Source: Heligmosomoides polygyrus polygyrus (lineage: Eukaryota > Nematoda > Chromadorea > Rhabditida > Heligmosomidae). Taken from it: a DNA stretch of 64,000 nucleotides. The notes under the pieces were generated by a model, which made no database searches, was not told the DNA's origin, and was given only the letters and a program-made list of their open reading frames with translations. The stretch is from the NCBI GenBank assembly GCA_947396885.1, contig OX377205.1:75860969-75924968 (forward strand), given 5' to 3'. Below, one piece after another: positions 1 through 15,500 of the stretch. Both the position numbers and the translations under genes were made by a program. Each line of letters opens with the position of its first letter. The stretch's first letter is position 1.

Positions 1-447
1 GGGAGAGGTCGAAAAAAAATTTGCCCAAGCTTCGCCTGGGGGGGAGGGGGGTTATTTGGGGTGCTAATCACGAATCTGAGATCCGTTTTCAAAATTACGG
101 CCGATTACGGTGGGTTACGGTAGGTGGGGATGACTAAGGCTGCCAAGGTCATGGTCACCGATTTCGCCCAAACTTCGGCTAGGGGTTATCCGTTTTTCGT
201 TTTACGCTGGAGTAGGGTATGTCGTGGTCAGCACCCCAAATTACCCGCCCCCTAGCCGAAGTTTGGACGAAATCGGTGACCATGACCTTGGCAGCCTTAG
301 TCACCCGCACCTATTGTAACCTACCGTACTCCAGCGTAAAACGCAAAGCGGATGTCATATTCGTGATCAGCACCCTAGATAATTCCACTAGCCGAAGTTT
401 GGGCGAATTTTTTTTCGACCTCTCCTCGACCATTGGAGTTGTGAAAG
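1..447. repeat. Foldback (inverted-repeat) element, copy A
   Basis: The two halves are imperfect reverse complements. The left arm (about 1-215) reads GAGAGGTCGAAAA, then a CCAAACTTCGGCTAGGGG block, and the right arm (about 225-420) returns the same blocks inverted, ending TTCGACCTCTCCTC. It lies upstream of the first visible rha-1 exon, so probably in an rha-1 intron. A second copy is at 14838-16062. The ORF inside it (219-455) is a by-product of the repeat. Confidence 0.75.
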
Positions 448-515
448 TACAATAGTGCCACGGTTGCTACTGAACTGAGCTTCTTAAACGACTATTATTG
501 GCCTTTCGCTTCCAG

Positions 516-3500
516 GATGCGGGTACAAATGCGGCGATGGACTTCTGCAATTACCTTGTTCGTCAGGGTTTGCTTAAGGCGTCAGAGGTTCCAGCTCTCG
601 AGGTATTTTTCGGTATTTCTTCGTCGTACTCGCCTTTCTTATTGAATCTAATTGTCGAAACATAGGCGTCTTCACTGCTAGCCACCACTGCTCTTCCTGG
701 GTTCACGGATACAGACAATTCTGAACCAAGGTCTTTCTTCAAAACCGAGCCCTCGGAGGACAATACAAATCAGCAGTTAGGAGTGAGCTGTTTGCTTCCT
801 TTTTTATGAGCGTGTCTTGTACCTTGTATTCACATAGATGTAGTCTGTTTGATTTTGAAGAATTTGACCCAGCGGAGACCACTTTGTATTTCAACAATCT
901 TCAGGGATCCAATTTGCCGCAGTGGGAAAGGGCCCCGCAGTCAGAACATGACAAGTATGTCACTCAGAAGGCTGAAGAGATGGCGCAGGTTTGAATTGCA
1001 GGAACTAGCCCTTCGGATAGGAGGACCTTTAGAGTTTGAATTTAGTCCGAGTCTGTCGATTTGAAAGCGGAGATTCACGGTGGATGGACTATGGAGAACA
1101 GCAAAAAGGCTTTGAATGAGTTTCTGCAAAAGATGCGCCAACCCCCCATTGCCTACAACACGCAGCTGAAAGAAGCGAACAATTGCAGGTCCGTACATCG
1201 TTGTGCGAAATCCTTATTTTAGAACAAAGGAATTAAACTTTCATTCTCTTCACGTGTAGCAGTGAAGTCTAGCTTAATTTAATCGAAATGTACGTTACTT
1301 GATTGCTATGAATTTCATTAATCACCATTGTCAGCCAGAACTTTGCCCTTCAAAGCGAAAGTGTTGTTTCAATGTTGCCGCTTGTTATACAAACTGACTC
1401 TCATTTCAGGACCTATGTTGCTGAAGCGACAGTCTTTGTTCCACAGCTTCGCAAACGTGAGACATTTTTGCTCTACTTTTTTGCTGAACGAGTTCTGTAA
1501 TATTCTCGTTCCTAGTCTTTCCCTCCCCGGAAAGGTTTTGTGGTTGCAGAGGTTTCCGGTCGTGGTCAGGGATCTTCCAAAAAGGTCGCTGAGAGTGGGT
1601 GCTCAATGGGTATCGTTCGTCAGCTGTTCCATTTGGGAATTTTGGCCGAGTACAAGGGAGAGCGTAAGAAAACGGCTGCGGCTACGGTAAGAAGTAGCTA
1701 GTAGCTACGTGGAGCTCAATCCTAATCGCGATGTCTCTTTCAGCTTCCCGAGATTCCAATAACAGTTCCGGCACCACTAGCCGAGCGGGTGAAGCAGTAC
1801 GTCGAGAGTTCAGGTGTACAGCCGATATCTATAGATCCTAGTGATAACATCACGGCTGAGTCGCCAAAATCTCTGATAACGAACTGCAAACTGGATCAGT
1901 TCCCCGATTCACAGGTTTTTGATTAAAATCCTTCACCGAAATCTCCTGTGGTAAGCTAAAGGTGTCAAATCATAATTAAGGTAATGCCTGCCGGGAACAT
2001 TTCGTGGGCACCTCCCATGCAGAACTGGAATGCTTGGCGTGCAAGCAATATAGATGAGCCACCGCTTGCTTTTGTAAGTTCAAAGTTTCTGTGAATTTAT
2101 GTTCAAGTAGCACCTTACACGAGAGAATTTCTAACGAGGAAGTTAAGGATTTAAAGTATTGTTCATCGCCTATCGGAGTAAAGTTCTAGATGTCGCTTCC
2201 TGAAATAAGTGCCAAACTGAAGCAAATGGAGGACTCGAAGGCTCTGAATCAGAAAATGCAGGAGACCAGACAGAGTCTGCCGGTGTTCCAATTCAAGGAC
2301 GAAATACTGCGCACAATAGCCAACAACCGTGTGACGCTCATAAAGGGAGAAACAGGATGTGGAAAAAGTACTCAGGTACGGAGTTGGATTATCGCGCTTT
2401 TTCTCTTTATAATTTATACGCAAAGCATGTGTCAGTGCCGAGAAATTTAGGGACCAGGAAGAACATCAGAACTGCTTTATTTCACAGGAAGCGTTTAAGT
2501 CGTCTTTAACAAAAAGTCTTATAGAACCCAATGTTCCGAAATGAACAATGGAGGAGTAGCCCAATTTGGCAGTATTGCAGTCTGTGTGTCGCGCTACATC
2601 TTTTCACGGAAAGTACTTATAGAAGCACAAAATACACTTGCTGAATCACTAGTCGAGCAGAATTCTCATGCTAAGCCTTGCTGTTTTGTTTATTGAATGC
2701 ACAAACACAAGTAGCATGGAACAGAAATTGCTATGAGGCAACGAACTTGGATGCAAGAGACTACTATGTTCCAGTTATCGTCATTTTCCGTAGCGTTTAT
2801 CCCGTTTCCAGGGCAGGGTTCATCTTTCAGCGGCAGGATTTTCACCAATCTAGCTGCAAAGATGAAGAAATTCTTGTAGGATACCCATGAAGGTGGTCGA
2901 GTAGTCTTCACCTAGCAGTATACCTACGAATGGGTGGGTACGTTGTTGGATGAATTGCACGTCGTGAATATTTTTCGCCTTTCTTTCCCCCCATACCGCC
3001 GGGTTTATTTGTTATTGAATCGGCTCGAGATCTACTCACAGTTCGAGCTAATTGGCTTCATCGAGTGAGCGAAAAGTTTGTTCACCCTTTGATATTGTGT
3101 TCTCCCCATGAATGAGGAAATTTGCTCTTATTCTTCATTTAACCGTCAGCAGTACTGAGACATTGGTGCCCCTCTGCTTTAGTCCTGCTCAACAACGAAG
3201 ACTTCAAGAGATCTTAACAGAGCCCTTTTTACTCCTTTTAGATAAAAAAGAACTGCATAGTTTTGTTGAGATCATCCCTGACAAGGAGGCGCTGTAAAGA
3301 TCTCTGTAGGCCTAGCGGGGATTTTATTGTGACCAGAAACGGTGCTGGGGAAGCCAGTAGCAAGAGCGGTTTAAAAAAATGTTGCGTGGATTGCATTGGG
3401 AACCGTTTACAAGAAAAGATTAGGTCAGTTGCATTATTATTTATTCAAATGCTTTCTTTAATCTTACAAATCTCTGAGCACCCTCATTGGCGATGAGCGC

Positions 3501-6500
3501 CTGACAATAAACGTCAAGTAACGACCTTATGTGCTCAGGAGACCTCACTTCGGCTTCTGTTGGTTCTGTAGCTGCGGTCATCTGTAGAGAATTTAAAAAA
3601 TTGATAATAAAAATCATCTCTAGCGAAAGGTTCAGCGTCTTTGCTATCCACTACAGCATCAGAAGCGCCATGAGTCGCGAATTGGGACGCAAGAGAAGTG
3701 GAGAAGTGGATGAAGCTGTACTTCAGTAGTTGACCGGAGAAAAGATCTGGACAACTTTTTCTATGCCGGTGTCAAGTAGCAGCTCAGTTTTCCTTATTTC
3801 TTAAGGTTTTTACCAGTTTAATGCTGAGAATTAGCGGAAATAAAAATGTTTTGATCATGTTATTATAGTTAACGCTACGATTCTTTGCGCTTTTTTCACC
3901 ACTGTTTCGACAGTTTCATGAAATTGTAGACCAAGAAGTTTTAAAAAGATTTCACAAGTACTTCAACTTTGTGATATTGTGGTGACCATCCACTTTTTAC
4001 CGCAAAGTTTGAGAGATTCATTTCCTAGCATTAGAGGTCTGAACGAGTAGGTGCTTTCAAGCACCATAATGCTCATCGATGCTGTGGTGCTTCATCTGGT
4101 GTTTCTTTAGGTCGTGCAGTACATTCAAGAATCGTTCATCCTTGGAGGCCGCGGAGCAGAGTTTAACGCATTCGTCTCGCAACCTCGGAGAATATCAGCA
4201 ATTTCGTTGGCAGAGCGAGTTGCTGCAGAGAGAGGAGAAGATTTGGGCGAATCTATTGGTTATGGTGTTAGGTAAGATCATTATTTCAAGTCTGCACTAA
4301 AGTGAAACCAAAGTCGGTGGGGAGGGTGTGTATGCTGAAGGACAAACGAAGCTTAATGTTTTACATGAAGACCTCCATGTAGTATTATTACTTCTGGAAG
4401 TCAAAAAATTGAATGAAGTAGAACTGAAATGCGTCAGATGTTCACGTTAAATCGCCGTTTAAGGTTCGATGGAGTTTCGCCGCGACCTTATGGGGCAGTA
4501 ATGTTCTGCACAGTAGGCGTGTTGCTGAGAAAAATGGAAAGCGGTCTGCGCGGCATTTCACACATATTCATCGACGAAATCCATGAAAGGGATGTAAACG
4601 TGAGTTCAGTGCAAATTGCTTCGCATTGCTTCTCAATTTTATGCAATTACACTGCTCTACAAGTGTGCATCGATTAAAGTTACGTCCTGTCATTATAGAC
4701 TGACTTCGTTCTCATCGTTCTGAGAGAAATGCTGCGTGAGTATAAGGATTTACGCGTTGTTCTGATGTCTGCGACCATTGACACGAAAATGTTCATCGAA
4801 TTCTTCGGTGGATGTCCTGTGATCGAAATGGAAGGAAGAACGTTCCCCGTAAAACGTAAGCGTGCCAATGCTGTGCATCTCGCTATTGAGGTTCGCTGTA
4901 TTATGCTGGCGACGAGTAGTATTTCGAACAATTCTGCAGATTTCTTCCTCGAAGACGTTGTAACAATGCTAAAGTACATGCCTCCACCACCGGAGAAGAA
5001 AAGAAAGGAGGATGCTGATGTTGAGGTGGACGAGAAGGTCGGTTGTCGGGTGTAAGCACCTTTGTCTTCTCATGACATATCAGTAAGAATTCAAATTTCA
5101 GGATAGAAATTTGAACATTCTGACGTCAGATGCTAACCCTGAACTGAAGAGGGCTATGTCGTACATCAGCGAAAAAGAAATTCCTCTAGGAGTGATAGAG
5201 GTAGGTTCACGCTTCCTAGTGAAGTAGAGGGTGTTTGTGCCTTGAAGGATACAGCACCTGCATAAAAGGTGTAGGAATAGCTATGCAATCTTCGCCGTCG
5301 TGTAAACCCAATTGAACGAGTCTGTATAGAATTAGTCCAATTGGACATCCAAGCGTACGTACCTACAGTAGCGTCCATATGCTTGTGATCACCCGTTTTT
5401 ACATAGGGGAACACACAGGGGACTTGTCAAATTCGTTGTATGATAGTGAAATCGTCTGCGATCACTTTCGTCTAAAAAAATGAACAGCTACCAAAAAATA
5501 ATGACGTAAGCACGAGAAGATCATGAACTCAAGAATCAGTTCTATGTAAAGTGAAACTATTGTTATGGCGCAGCAGAGTTCATCGTGTAGAGTTACTGTA
5601 CTCGAAAAAAGCATGGGATCATTCTGGCTGACTATACTATGGAGTCAAACTTAGATGTAGACTCTTAATAATGTATGAGTGAATGTTCAATGTTGTGATG
5701 CTGTACGTTAGGGGATAGGTCGCTTCTGATTGAATTTCCAACAAGGTAAGAATCACAAGCATTCTACGGTGATGATATGGCAATGATACTGTACACCGTG
5801 TTGCTGCTGAGCCCATTTGCAATATGTTGGAATCTATTCTATAAAATATCAGACGGGGATTATCCAGAGAAAGGCTCATGATATTCCTTATTGAGATTTT
5901 CTTTGATATAGCAGCTTTCTTCGTTAATGGATCTGTATTGGCAGTGTTGAAAATTATCAACATGGCGATAATGTCCAATGTGAAAGGAAATTTCATAAAA
6001 ACGCTGAGGATTTTTCAAAGTTGAACCACGCCGAAAATAAAGGATGGTTAAGTGCTTGAAAAATGACCCAAAATTTCGAAATTCCGTGATATTCGGTCAA
6101 CTTTCCCACAGGATGTAGCAAAAATGCAGGTGTTACAAAGAAGTGGACGCAGCTGAATGTGCTATTGCAAACGGCTGCGATGACATCTTTCATTGTTTGA
6201 AAACATTCGAGCCTGCCCAGTGAACCTTTCGGTCTTGAAAAACGCGCGGTTAATGATCAGATTTACGTATTCTCTATTTCGTTCAAAACCTATGGCGAAG
6301 TAAGAAAGAATAAACGTGTTAATGAAGATGGAATGGCTGGTATCATTGGTTCGCTATCGACCGTAGATAGCGGACCATAGCATCAAAGTGTCAAAGAAAG
6401 TAAGAAAGGCGTGATCTGATGCTTTGTCTTCCGAACAGGGTTGAGCGTGAGCTGTTGTATTCCGGTGTTGCGTGCTGAAGCTAGTTCTTAGTTCTCATAA

Positions 6501-9500
6501 TCTTTTAGCTTCTGTGCACAACATCCGAAAGAATCACTGAATTTCACTTTGCCGAAGCGTCAATGTTGATGGGTATTCAGTGACTCTGCTACCTACTGTG
6601 TGCATGACCTTGGCCTGAGCAATGGCATGGTGGTGTGTTTGGCGAGGTGATTCAAAGCTGTATTGCATCCCAGCATTGAATGTTAGCATCAACCGCGAGA
6701 AGACTTGAAAAATCCACGCTCAACACTTGTTAGGAAATACCGAGAGCAGGTCATTTCACGTCGGTCTACGCGTGTATCCTATCTAAAAGAGTACCAGCCA
6801 TTCCATCTGATTTCAGCCTATCACCAACGTCGAAACCGTTGCAGTGGTTGATATGAGAGGTGCCATGTCGTTCCACAAGTGAGTTGCTGTGTGGCTGATA
6901 TCATTAAAGAAACGTGAAAAGGGTCACATTTCAAGAGCAGTGCTTTAGAGCTGCCCAAATGAGGCAGTTGGCTGCCATCGTTGCATTTATTTCATGAATA
7001 GGAATCGTTCCTATGGAACTCAGCCTGTTTTAATTTTTTTTGCTGTTACAAGGCGTGCGGATTCAGGCTATTCTGAATGACATCGCAGCTCGTGGAGATC
7101 CGGGATCGGTGCTGGTCTTCTTGCCAGGATGGAATGAAATTATGCTTGTCATGAACTTCCTCAACGGACACTCGGAGTTTTGTGAGTCTCGCGTTTACCT
7201 CGCCAAATTTCAAGCTCATCATCGATAATTATGTCATACCAATTTTATTTCAGCAAACAAGTCAAAATACGTAATCTTGCCACTGCATTCTCAGTTGACT
7301 GGTGCAGATCAGCGTATGGTTTTCGATCACTATGGTGAAGGCATGAGGAAGGTAGCGAACGGAAATTGCGTGTTTTATTTGTACAAGTTTCCAGCGCAAG
7401 CACTGTGAAGATGTATCTGTATTCTAGCCATTAGCTAGGCTATAGACTGTTATAATAAACCGCATAATAATTGTCCGTTGAAATGTTTTCTTTAAAAGTG
7501 CCTTTTAGATCATCTTGTCGACAAACATTGCTGAGACCAGTATTACTATTGATGATGTCGTGTACGTGATCGACTCTTGCAAGTAAGTTACCTTTTGCGT
7601 CTCAACACGTGAAATAATTTTTGTCTATTTTTTGTCGCATTTTAGTCGTTTTAAAGGGGTGGATAGATTTTGTGGCATTTTTGTGGCGATCTGTTGCCGC
7701 ATTATGCACTGGTTTCAGAGCAAAAGAGCGTATGTATACGTCGAACAATAACATGGTACACTTCGCGACGGTGTGGGCATCGCGCACTAATTTGGCTCAG
7801 CGACGAGGAAGAGCCGGACGTGTTCGTGCTGGATTCGCCTTCCATTTGTGCAGCAAGGCGCGATTTAACGCGTGAGTTTCGCTTGGGTCTATATGCCGAT
7901 ATGAGTTGACATCGGTTTCCATTGCAACTACGGAGTAAGAAGCGCTTCGCCAAGCCCAAAGGCGTAGTTCGTATATGGTCAATTAAACCGTAGTTCTCTG
8001 TACAGTTTGATCTTCTTCTTTTTATATTTCTTCTTTTTGTTCTTACTTTTCAGGGTCTGTCCCGTTTCATGGCGGGATTCGTTTTCAGTACAGTTAGATA
8101 TCTCACATATTTATTTATTTATAAGAGCCTTAGCATAGATGTCAAAAATCACGCCATGTTCTAGGGGTAATTATTAACTGCATACATCACACATACATTT
8201 ATTGTATCCATACCCATGTTGAACAGAAGCGATACAGTACTATAGGTAGCGAGGAAGACAAATCAACCAAACAAAACACAACAAAAAAGGAGAAGCGCAT
8301 AGAACGAGAAAAAAATGGGCAGCATTACCATAAAAGGAAAACTAGAAAGCTTCGGAGTTCCGCCTGCAAGTACCGATGGGCAATTGTTTTGAACGTGCTA
8401 AAATTGTTAGGAAACTGCTGTTTCATGACAATCTTAGCGAACTCTAACGCACCACGACAAGAGAAGAATTGTCTTCTCAATGTGGTTCTGGGTCTAGAAA
8501 AACTTTGCTTGAGCCTGTTACCTGCGGTTCTCGAAGGCATCAACTTGGACAAGTTGTTAGCCGTAAAGGAAGCCTTGCCACACAAGATTTTGAAAACAAG
8601 AAATAGATCATACCTTTTCATCCCAACAGCCAATGGCTGCAGCCCTAAGTCTTATACATATGGAAACTTTAGAGATTTTTGTTCTGTTTTAGTAATAACT
8701 CGAACTCCCGTAGTTATAGAGGAATGGAGGTCTGGTCGTGGTCCTCGCAGCTTTCGCATGTAATTGAAGCTTATTTCTTGTTCTTGCCATATAGCCCCAG
8801 AGAAGAAGTGCGCGTCTATGTGCAATTTACTTGTGAAAATTTTGCAAAGTATTTTAAGGTCAAACGATTTTTCTCGACATGCAGGAGCCCTTGATCTGAT
8901 CTTCCTGTTTCTTCTTCTGCGTTTGGAGTAGATGTCTAGTCCATATTGAGGCAACATATGGGTTAAGTGCAATCTTAAAAAACACATCTGGAGCAATTTG
9001 CTGAAGTTTCTGGTCTTGGTGACGCCTTCCTGGCCTCTAGGAGTGTGAATCACACGCCATGCTGCACGAATTTTAGAAAAATATTGGGCATTTCACCCAT
9101 TCTTGAACCATACAACTTTATCGGTCAGACAGAACTGTACAGCATCACCATTTTCTGTGAGCTGACAAGTGCATCATTTTTTCATATTGTTCGGCGCCAC
9201 TCCTCATGGTCTTTGGATTGTTTGGCATGAGCTCCTGCATAAAATTGGTTGGTGGTGCCGTTCTTTGATGGGGCTAGTTTGTTCTCACAAGGGAAGGATA
9301 CCAGGTCGCTGTGGCAGTTTCACATAATTTGTATATTACAGAAAACGATGATTATAATAAGGGAAGGGTGATAGGTGACCATGGCACTTTGAGATAAGAT
9401 GTAGTTCACGGGATGCGTTCTTCGAACGCTGATTCCAAATATATGTTCCGTATCTGCTGTGCGCATCTGTGAACGAAGTTATGGGCCATTTTCAGCAAAA

Positions 9501-12500
9501 GGGCGAGCTCAAGTAGCCTGGAAACTGCACTGCCAGCCGTGCGGTGGTGGCGCAGGGCTAGAGGATGGGGCGTGGTGAGACGGGGTGGTTTATCGGTCGA
9601 CTTCCCTGTATGCAGGATTTTTGCACTTCCAAAAAAGATCTCCCACGATCAACCAAAGCTCTCTGTGTCAAATGGCGAGGTTTCGGCGCTGAGGCAGCAG
9701 AATGTCAGTCATTCGTTGACCTTGCCGACGTCTCAATTACTCCGTAGAACATTTTTCCAAAAGTGATTTTTGCTAATTTTAGACTGGAGGAACACCGAAC
9801 AGCTGAAATACTGCGCACTCCGTTACACGAGATCGCCCTGACCATCAAACTGTTGCGTCTGGGCAGTGTTGGCGACTTCCTTGGAAAAGCTCTCGAACCT
9901 CCGCCTTATGATATGATCGTTGAAAGCGAAGCTGTTCTTCAGAGTAAGCTTTTGAGCTTTTCCTATCGAGTTGGCTCAGATAAGCTGGAGATGTTCAGAT
10001 ATGGGCGCGTTGGACAAGCAGTTGGAGCTCACTGAACTCGGGAAGATTCTTGCTCGGCTGCCAATAGAACCTCTGTTGGGCAAAACAATCGTGATGGGCG
10101 TAGCATTTGGGTGCGTTTCTCGTTTCTTTGGCTTGATTGCATGCACCATAGTAGTGTTAAGCTGTATAGGATTGGCACGCTCATGTGCGACATCGCCTCG
10201 TCGTCGTCATTCTCTTCGCCTTTCGTGCCGAGAGAGAGGTCGCATACTCGACTAAACTCCGCTCAGCGCTCGTACGCTGGAGATCGCTGGTCGGACCACA
10301 TCGCACTGGTTGGTGCAGAAAAGATCGTCTTCGCTATGAGTGATTCGTATCTGCAGCTATGAATTTATGTTGTCGATGTTTTAGGTGGCTGTCAATCAGG
10401 CTTTCCAACATGCTTCTGAGATGGGATCACAAGCAGAGCAGTCCCTCTGCAGCCGTGTCTCTTTAAGTCCGACAATTTTAAAGATGAGCGCGTGAGTCGC
10501 GTTTTTACGCATTTTTTTCTGAATTTTCCATCCCAGTGTATAAGAGAGAAGGTTCATCTGTGTCTGTCCGTCCGTGCCAGAATTAATGGCAACTCGAAGG
10601 TATTTAGTTCTCTATTTCTGCGGGTGGTCAAGTATTTATGCCTGAAACAGGCGTATAACGACAGTCATGGGGCTTCTGAGTGAGAGTAATATCGGTCGAT
10701 TTTATCGATTTTTTAAACAGAATTTAGAGGTTGAGGTGGCAATCAGCCGAGGATGGTCACCTCTAAGCCAACCTTGCAACACAAAAGTATCGCCCGCTAG
10801 TCGACCAATGTATCAGTTCTTTGGGATTTAGCGTTAGGGGTCACGAGATTGTAATCACCGCTGGCTGGTGCTTTGAAGAATGGGTAAATTGACGGCTTTC
10901 ATCGATTTTGAACCGAGCGTTGACCGCTCGAAATGCACAACATGTGATTGTGATGGCGTACTGGTGGTTGATCCATGGCCAACCCTCAAAGTTGTGAAAA
11001 ATATGAGCCTGACCGTTTAAAATGTTACAATACAAACATTCCCTTACTAGAGTCATGATGTGAAGTTTCTGAAGTCCAAAGGTGGTAATTTCCCCGATAT
11101 GCATATCCATTAACTCGAATAGGTCTTGCAGGGCTTGAAAGTTTTGGACATTTGTGTAAAGTGATGTTACATCGAATGTATCTACTGCACAACTCTCTCC
11201 GATGTTAGAGTTTCGTTCAAGGAATTTCTTTGTATTAGATAGGTGTGAGGGTGCCTTGGTCAACAACTTGTTTACAATGCCGTTAAGAAACCAGGCAATT
11301 CTATCGGTTGCCCGCCAACACAACTAATTGCAGGTCGTACTTCGTAAGTGTCCGGGGTCATTGATAGCATATCGCCTTGAGTAAGCTTGTGCGTCTTGAT
11401 AAGACTATAGAACACCGGACAACGTGGGTTATCCAGTTTGAGCCTTCTGAGAAACGTACTGCTGATACCTGCAGACATTCCCACAGTCATCCGTACGTGA
11501 TTAGGACGATTGCACTGCGACACAAAGTTTTTTTCACTAACGCTGCGGTAAACGGAGCTCTCTCGCAAGTAGAGATCAGTTATGCTACGATCTAGCCACT
11601 GCGGTAGAACAACGAACTCTCCTCCCTTATCACTAGCGGAAACACGCAGCGTACCATTAGATCTCAACTCACGTAGTTCCCTGACTCCTTGCCATTGAAC
11701 ACGTGTCAAGTTTGTGTTATGCTGCCGTCTATGGTGGTTAAACACAGCTAACACACCGGATGATAAAATTCTGAACTTGACTTCTGCTTCAGGTATGGGG
11801 CGATTCCTTGTAAAAGGTAGGTGAGAATGGTATAGCTGGTAAATTCCTATCTGAATGATGAAGGGGTTGCGGTTGCTGTGGGTTATTCCTGTATTTACTG
11901 CGCAAATAGATCACGAAGTTTGTGCAAGCTTCCCACAAATTTATGAAACGTTGATGCGCCGATATTTTGCGTAGGTGAGAAGGACGGCCCCATGTCCAAC
12001 AAACCTAAAGCATTGTGGGAAATTTTGAGTGCCGCCCAGAACAATGACTCTTGCAAATTGCTCAACGCTGCGATCATCAGAGTTATCGTGGTGGTGAATT
12101 GTTAGTGAGTTGCTTTAGTCTAACTGCACTATAAAAGGATTTTAGCGGAAAGAAGTTTAAGAATTAAAGACTGTAAAAGAAGTTGTTCTTGTTTTCAAAA
12201 TACTCGGCGATGCGTAGAGGTCAGGGCAAATGATCCTTGATGTTGTTGTGGTTCAGCATGTCGGCTAGATATAGAGGATACTTTCAGAGGTGCCAAGTAC
12301 CAGCTGCTGGATGTCCTAACCAACCAATGTGGCTTCGCGGCCGAACTGTTCACAGATGGCGCGTGTGCACAGGAGAGTGACTACGATCTGTTGCTGTCCC
12401 TCCTTATCGCAGCATATTACCCAAACATTTGTTATTACAGGGGAAAGAGAAAAGTGAGTGGAGGCTGCTGGTATTTGTAAACGTTTCTAGCATTAAACCG

Positions 12501-15500
12501 TCTTTTGGAGATTGGAGCTTGTTGCAACTTGCTCAGTGTAGAACGTTATGCTTCTCTTTTCTCTTTGCAGTCTGTGATATCGACCTCTTTAAGGTGTACA
12601 CGCTTGAACAAGCTTCGGCCTTGGTCAGCAAGTCTTCGGTTCTCACACCGTTCCAAGGTGACAACTTCGAGCTGCCGTCACCATTGATAGTTTTCTCCGA
12701 AAAGGTGGGCGCTGTTGTTTTCAAACGCTGTGAGCAGTGTCGGATAATGCATAGATTCAGCTTCGCACTCGCGTTATTTCCTGCAACCAGCTGTCGGTAA
12801 TCTCTGGCATTCAGCTGCTGATGTTCGGTTGTCGTAAGGTTGAATGCGTAGGAGAAAACCTCGTTCGCCTGGATGACATGTAAGTGTCTATCTTCACGTT
12901 GTTCCACTTGTCAACGTGTTCTCCTTCAGGATCACTCTCAAAATTGACGTTTCCGTAGCCGCGTCCATTGTGGCTCTCCGTCCTTGTATTGAGGCGATGC
13001 TCGTCAGAACGTGCCTAAACCCCGAATCGCTTATGACAGCTACCGAGCAGGGTTCGTGAATTTGGCGTGGTGTAGACTTCTGCCGATTCGGAATTGACGT
13101 CTGTTTTTCAGACCGCGAACTTTGTTCGCTCTTACGCGCACTCTCGTCCCGTGAATTCTATGCCGGTGGAGGGCCTATGAAGGATGATCTGCTAACTGAT
13201 GCGGCTCTGGTGTGCATTTACCATTATTGTTGATCATGTGTTTAAAGCTCACCATCGGACCATTTTTGGCTCGCATTTCACTGACGTCTTTGTTTTAGGT
13301 ACAACCGATTACTGCTGGAAGAGGCAGAGGAGGACGGTTCGGCCCTGGAGGTAACGTTTTGGGAATCTGCATGCTTTACATTAGGCAATAATGTAAAGCT
13401 AATGAAAGCTAATGTAAAACTAATGTAAAGACTAACCTAATGTAAAGCTTAAGAAAGTCATTTTGCCCGATCCCTTAGTGTGTGTGAGGACGGCGGAGCG
13501 TCATAGTATTATGAACACAGCTATATTTTATAATATTTAGCCGGACGTGGTGATAGAGGCGCAGGGCGTGGTGGAAGAGGATGGAGAGGAGGATCACTGG
13601 GAGGCTCAAGCTTTGCTGGTACGGACGAGATGTCGACACTACTTCACATGAAAAATGCGTTTCTTTCAAGTCGTGCCAGCATATGGATTTCTTTAGGTGG
13701 AGGCAATGGATCTTTGGTTGGCAACGGTTCTCTTCTTGGAGGTGGAGGCGGCCATGGAGATCTTAATGGTAGTTCGAACGGCATGAGTATCTCAGGTGAG
13801 CGTTTCCCATCAATAGCAATTGGCTCAAGATATTTACCGTTTAAGCGGAAGGCCCATGTTCGTTTAAGCGAAGACTGATGCTGCACATAACTGGACAATA
13901 GATTATATGTTTCTGCAATGCTGTTTAGTTGAGCTCACCCGACACGTCAGGGTGGAATGGCGTTTGTAGCGCCAAAAACCAAATGGTTTGAAAGAGCGAT
14001 TAACCATGAGTCACAGTTTTGACGAATACTTCCATGACTGATTGCCTACGTTTTCGTCCATGACGATGTTTTCTGAGCAGTAACAACTGATTTGCAGCGC
14101 TTTCAAAAATGTATATTTTTAGCATACCGCGGGTTGTTCCTTAAAAAGTTTAATCAAGTCATTAAAATATCGTGGAGACTTAAGAAAGGTCTGCTGGACG
14201 TATAACCCGGGAGTAGCAGTTTATTTTTTCATTTCTCTTGCACTGCGTAATCTGGATCGTAGCAATATTCCGGCTCTATTCTTAGCGATCACTCTTCCAT
14301 ATTCATTTGCCATCCTGGCTCAATTTTGATCGGTAGAATTGACGAATGATCGTCTCGCCATTTGTTCACTTCATGTGGTAACAATGCTGCACAATTTCAC
14401 TACTGTCTATTTCGTGACCCAAAACAAAAACGAAAAAAACGCGACTAAAACGCTTCGATTTAGAAAACATACATGAATTTTACTCGTAGGAAGAAGGACA
14501 ATTAACTGAAACAATGCGTTTTAAGGCAGCATAACGGCTAAGCTTAAGGCTGTTTTTTAGGAGTAAATATGGAGAGCCAGCTGGTAGGTGATGTATTAGG
14601 TCCTGAGATGTGATCAGAGTTCTTTGTGTTTACGCAGTCTTATCCGAACTACCGCGCGTGTTGGAAAAGAACTAAGAGAAGAGGCATTGTTCATGAATCC
14701 CGAAAGCATTCTCCATTTCCCTTTCGTTTCGGCTTAATGGTGCCTGTAAAGTTTCCAAGTTGTTGCCTGGAAAAATGAGTACCAATAATTTAAGCTTTAT
14801 CGCTTTGCACCAGTACAGCTGGCTAAGTCTAGAGGGGATTCGGCCCTGTTGTACTTTCACGACTGCAGAGGTCGATGAGATGCCGAAATATTTTGCGCCA
14901 AACCTCGTCAAAGGGGTTATTTGGGGTGCTAATCACGAATCTGACATCAGTTTTCGAAATTCCGGCTGATTACGGTAGGTTGCGGAGGTACGGGTGACTA
15001 ATTGTAAGGCTGTCTATGTCATAATCAGCGATTTCGCCCAAACTTCACCATGGAGGGTTACTTGAAGTGCTGACTACGAATCTGACATCCACTTCGCGTA
15101 TTATGCTGGGGCCGGATTCATGAAGGCGGCCGGAGGTAAATTCTTACCCCCACTTACCTCGACGGCCGTTTACCCGCCACTTTCCTCGAATCAGATGAGC
15201 AGAGTGACTCTCCAGATTGGGCTAGGGAAGGGACTCCGGGGTGTAGTGAACAGGGAGGCGTGGAGTGCACGAGACGACACGACGAAAAACCGCGCGCCGC
15301 CTCGGCACTATGCCAAGCGGACCAGTTCTCCGGCAACGAGTCCACCCACGCAAATCGTAAATTACGATTTGCGTAGTGGACTAGGCTCATGGTGGCCTAA
15401 GCCGACCCACAATGCCATTAAAGGAAGCAATTCATTTAGAAATAAATAGCATTGTGGGTCGCCATGGCCCACAGAGCCCAAAAAATCATGGAATGCAAGC

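Noticed and set aside
219..455. Plus-strand 78-aa ORF at the left edge
   Set aside because: It lies entirely in the right arm of a foldback repeat and its residues reflect the repeat, not a protein family.
990..1042. Reading through 990-1042 as rha-1 coding sequence
   Set aside because: The frame stops at once; a 53-nt intron with GT and TTTAG ends joins AQ to [14 protein letters not shown] in phase, as in DHX9.
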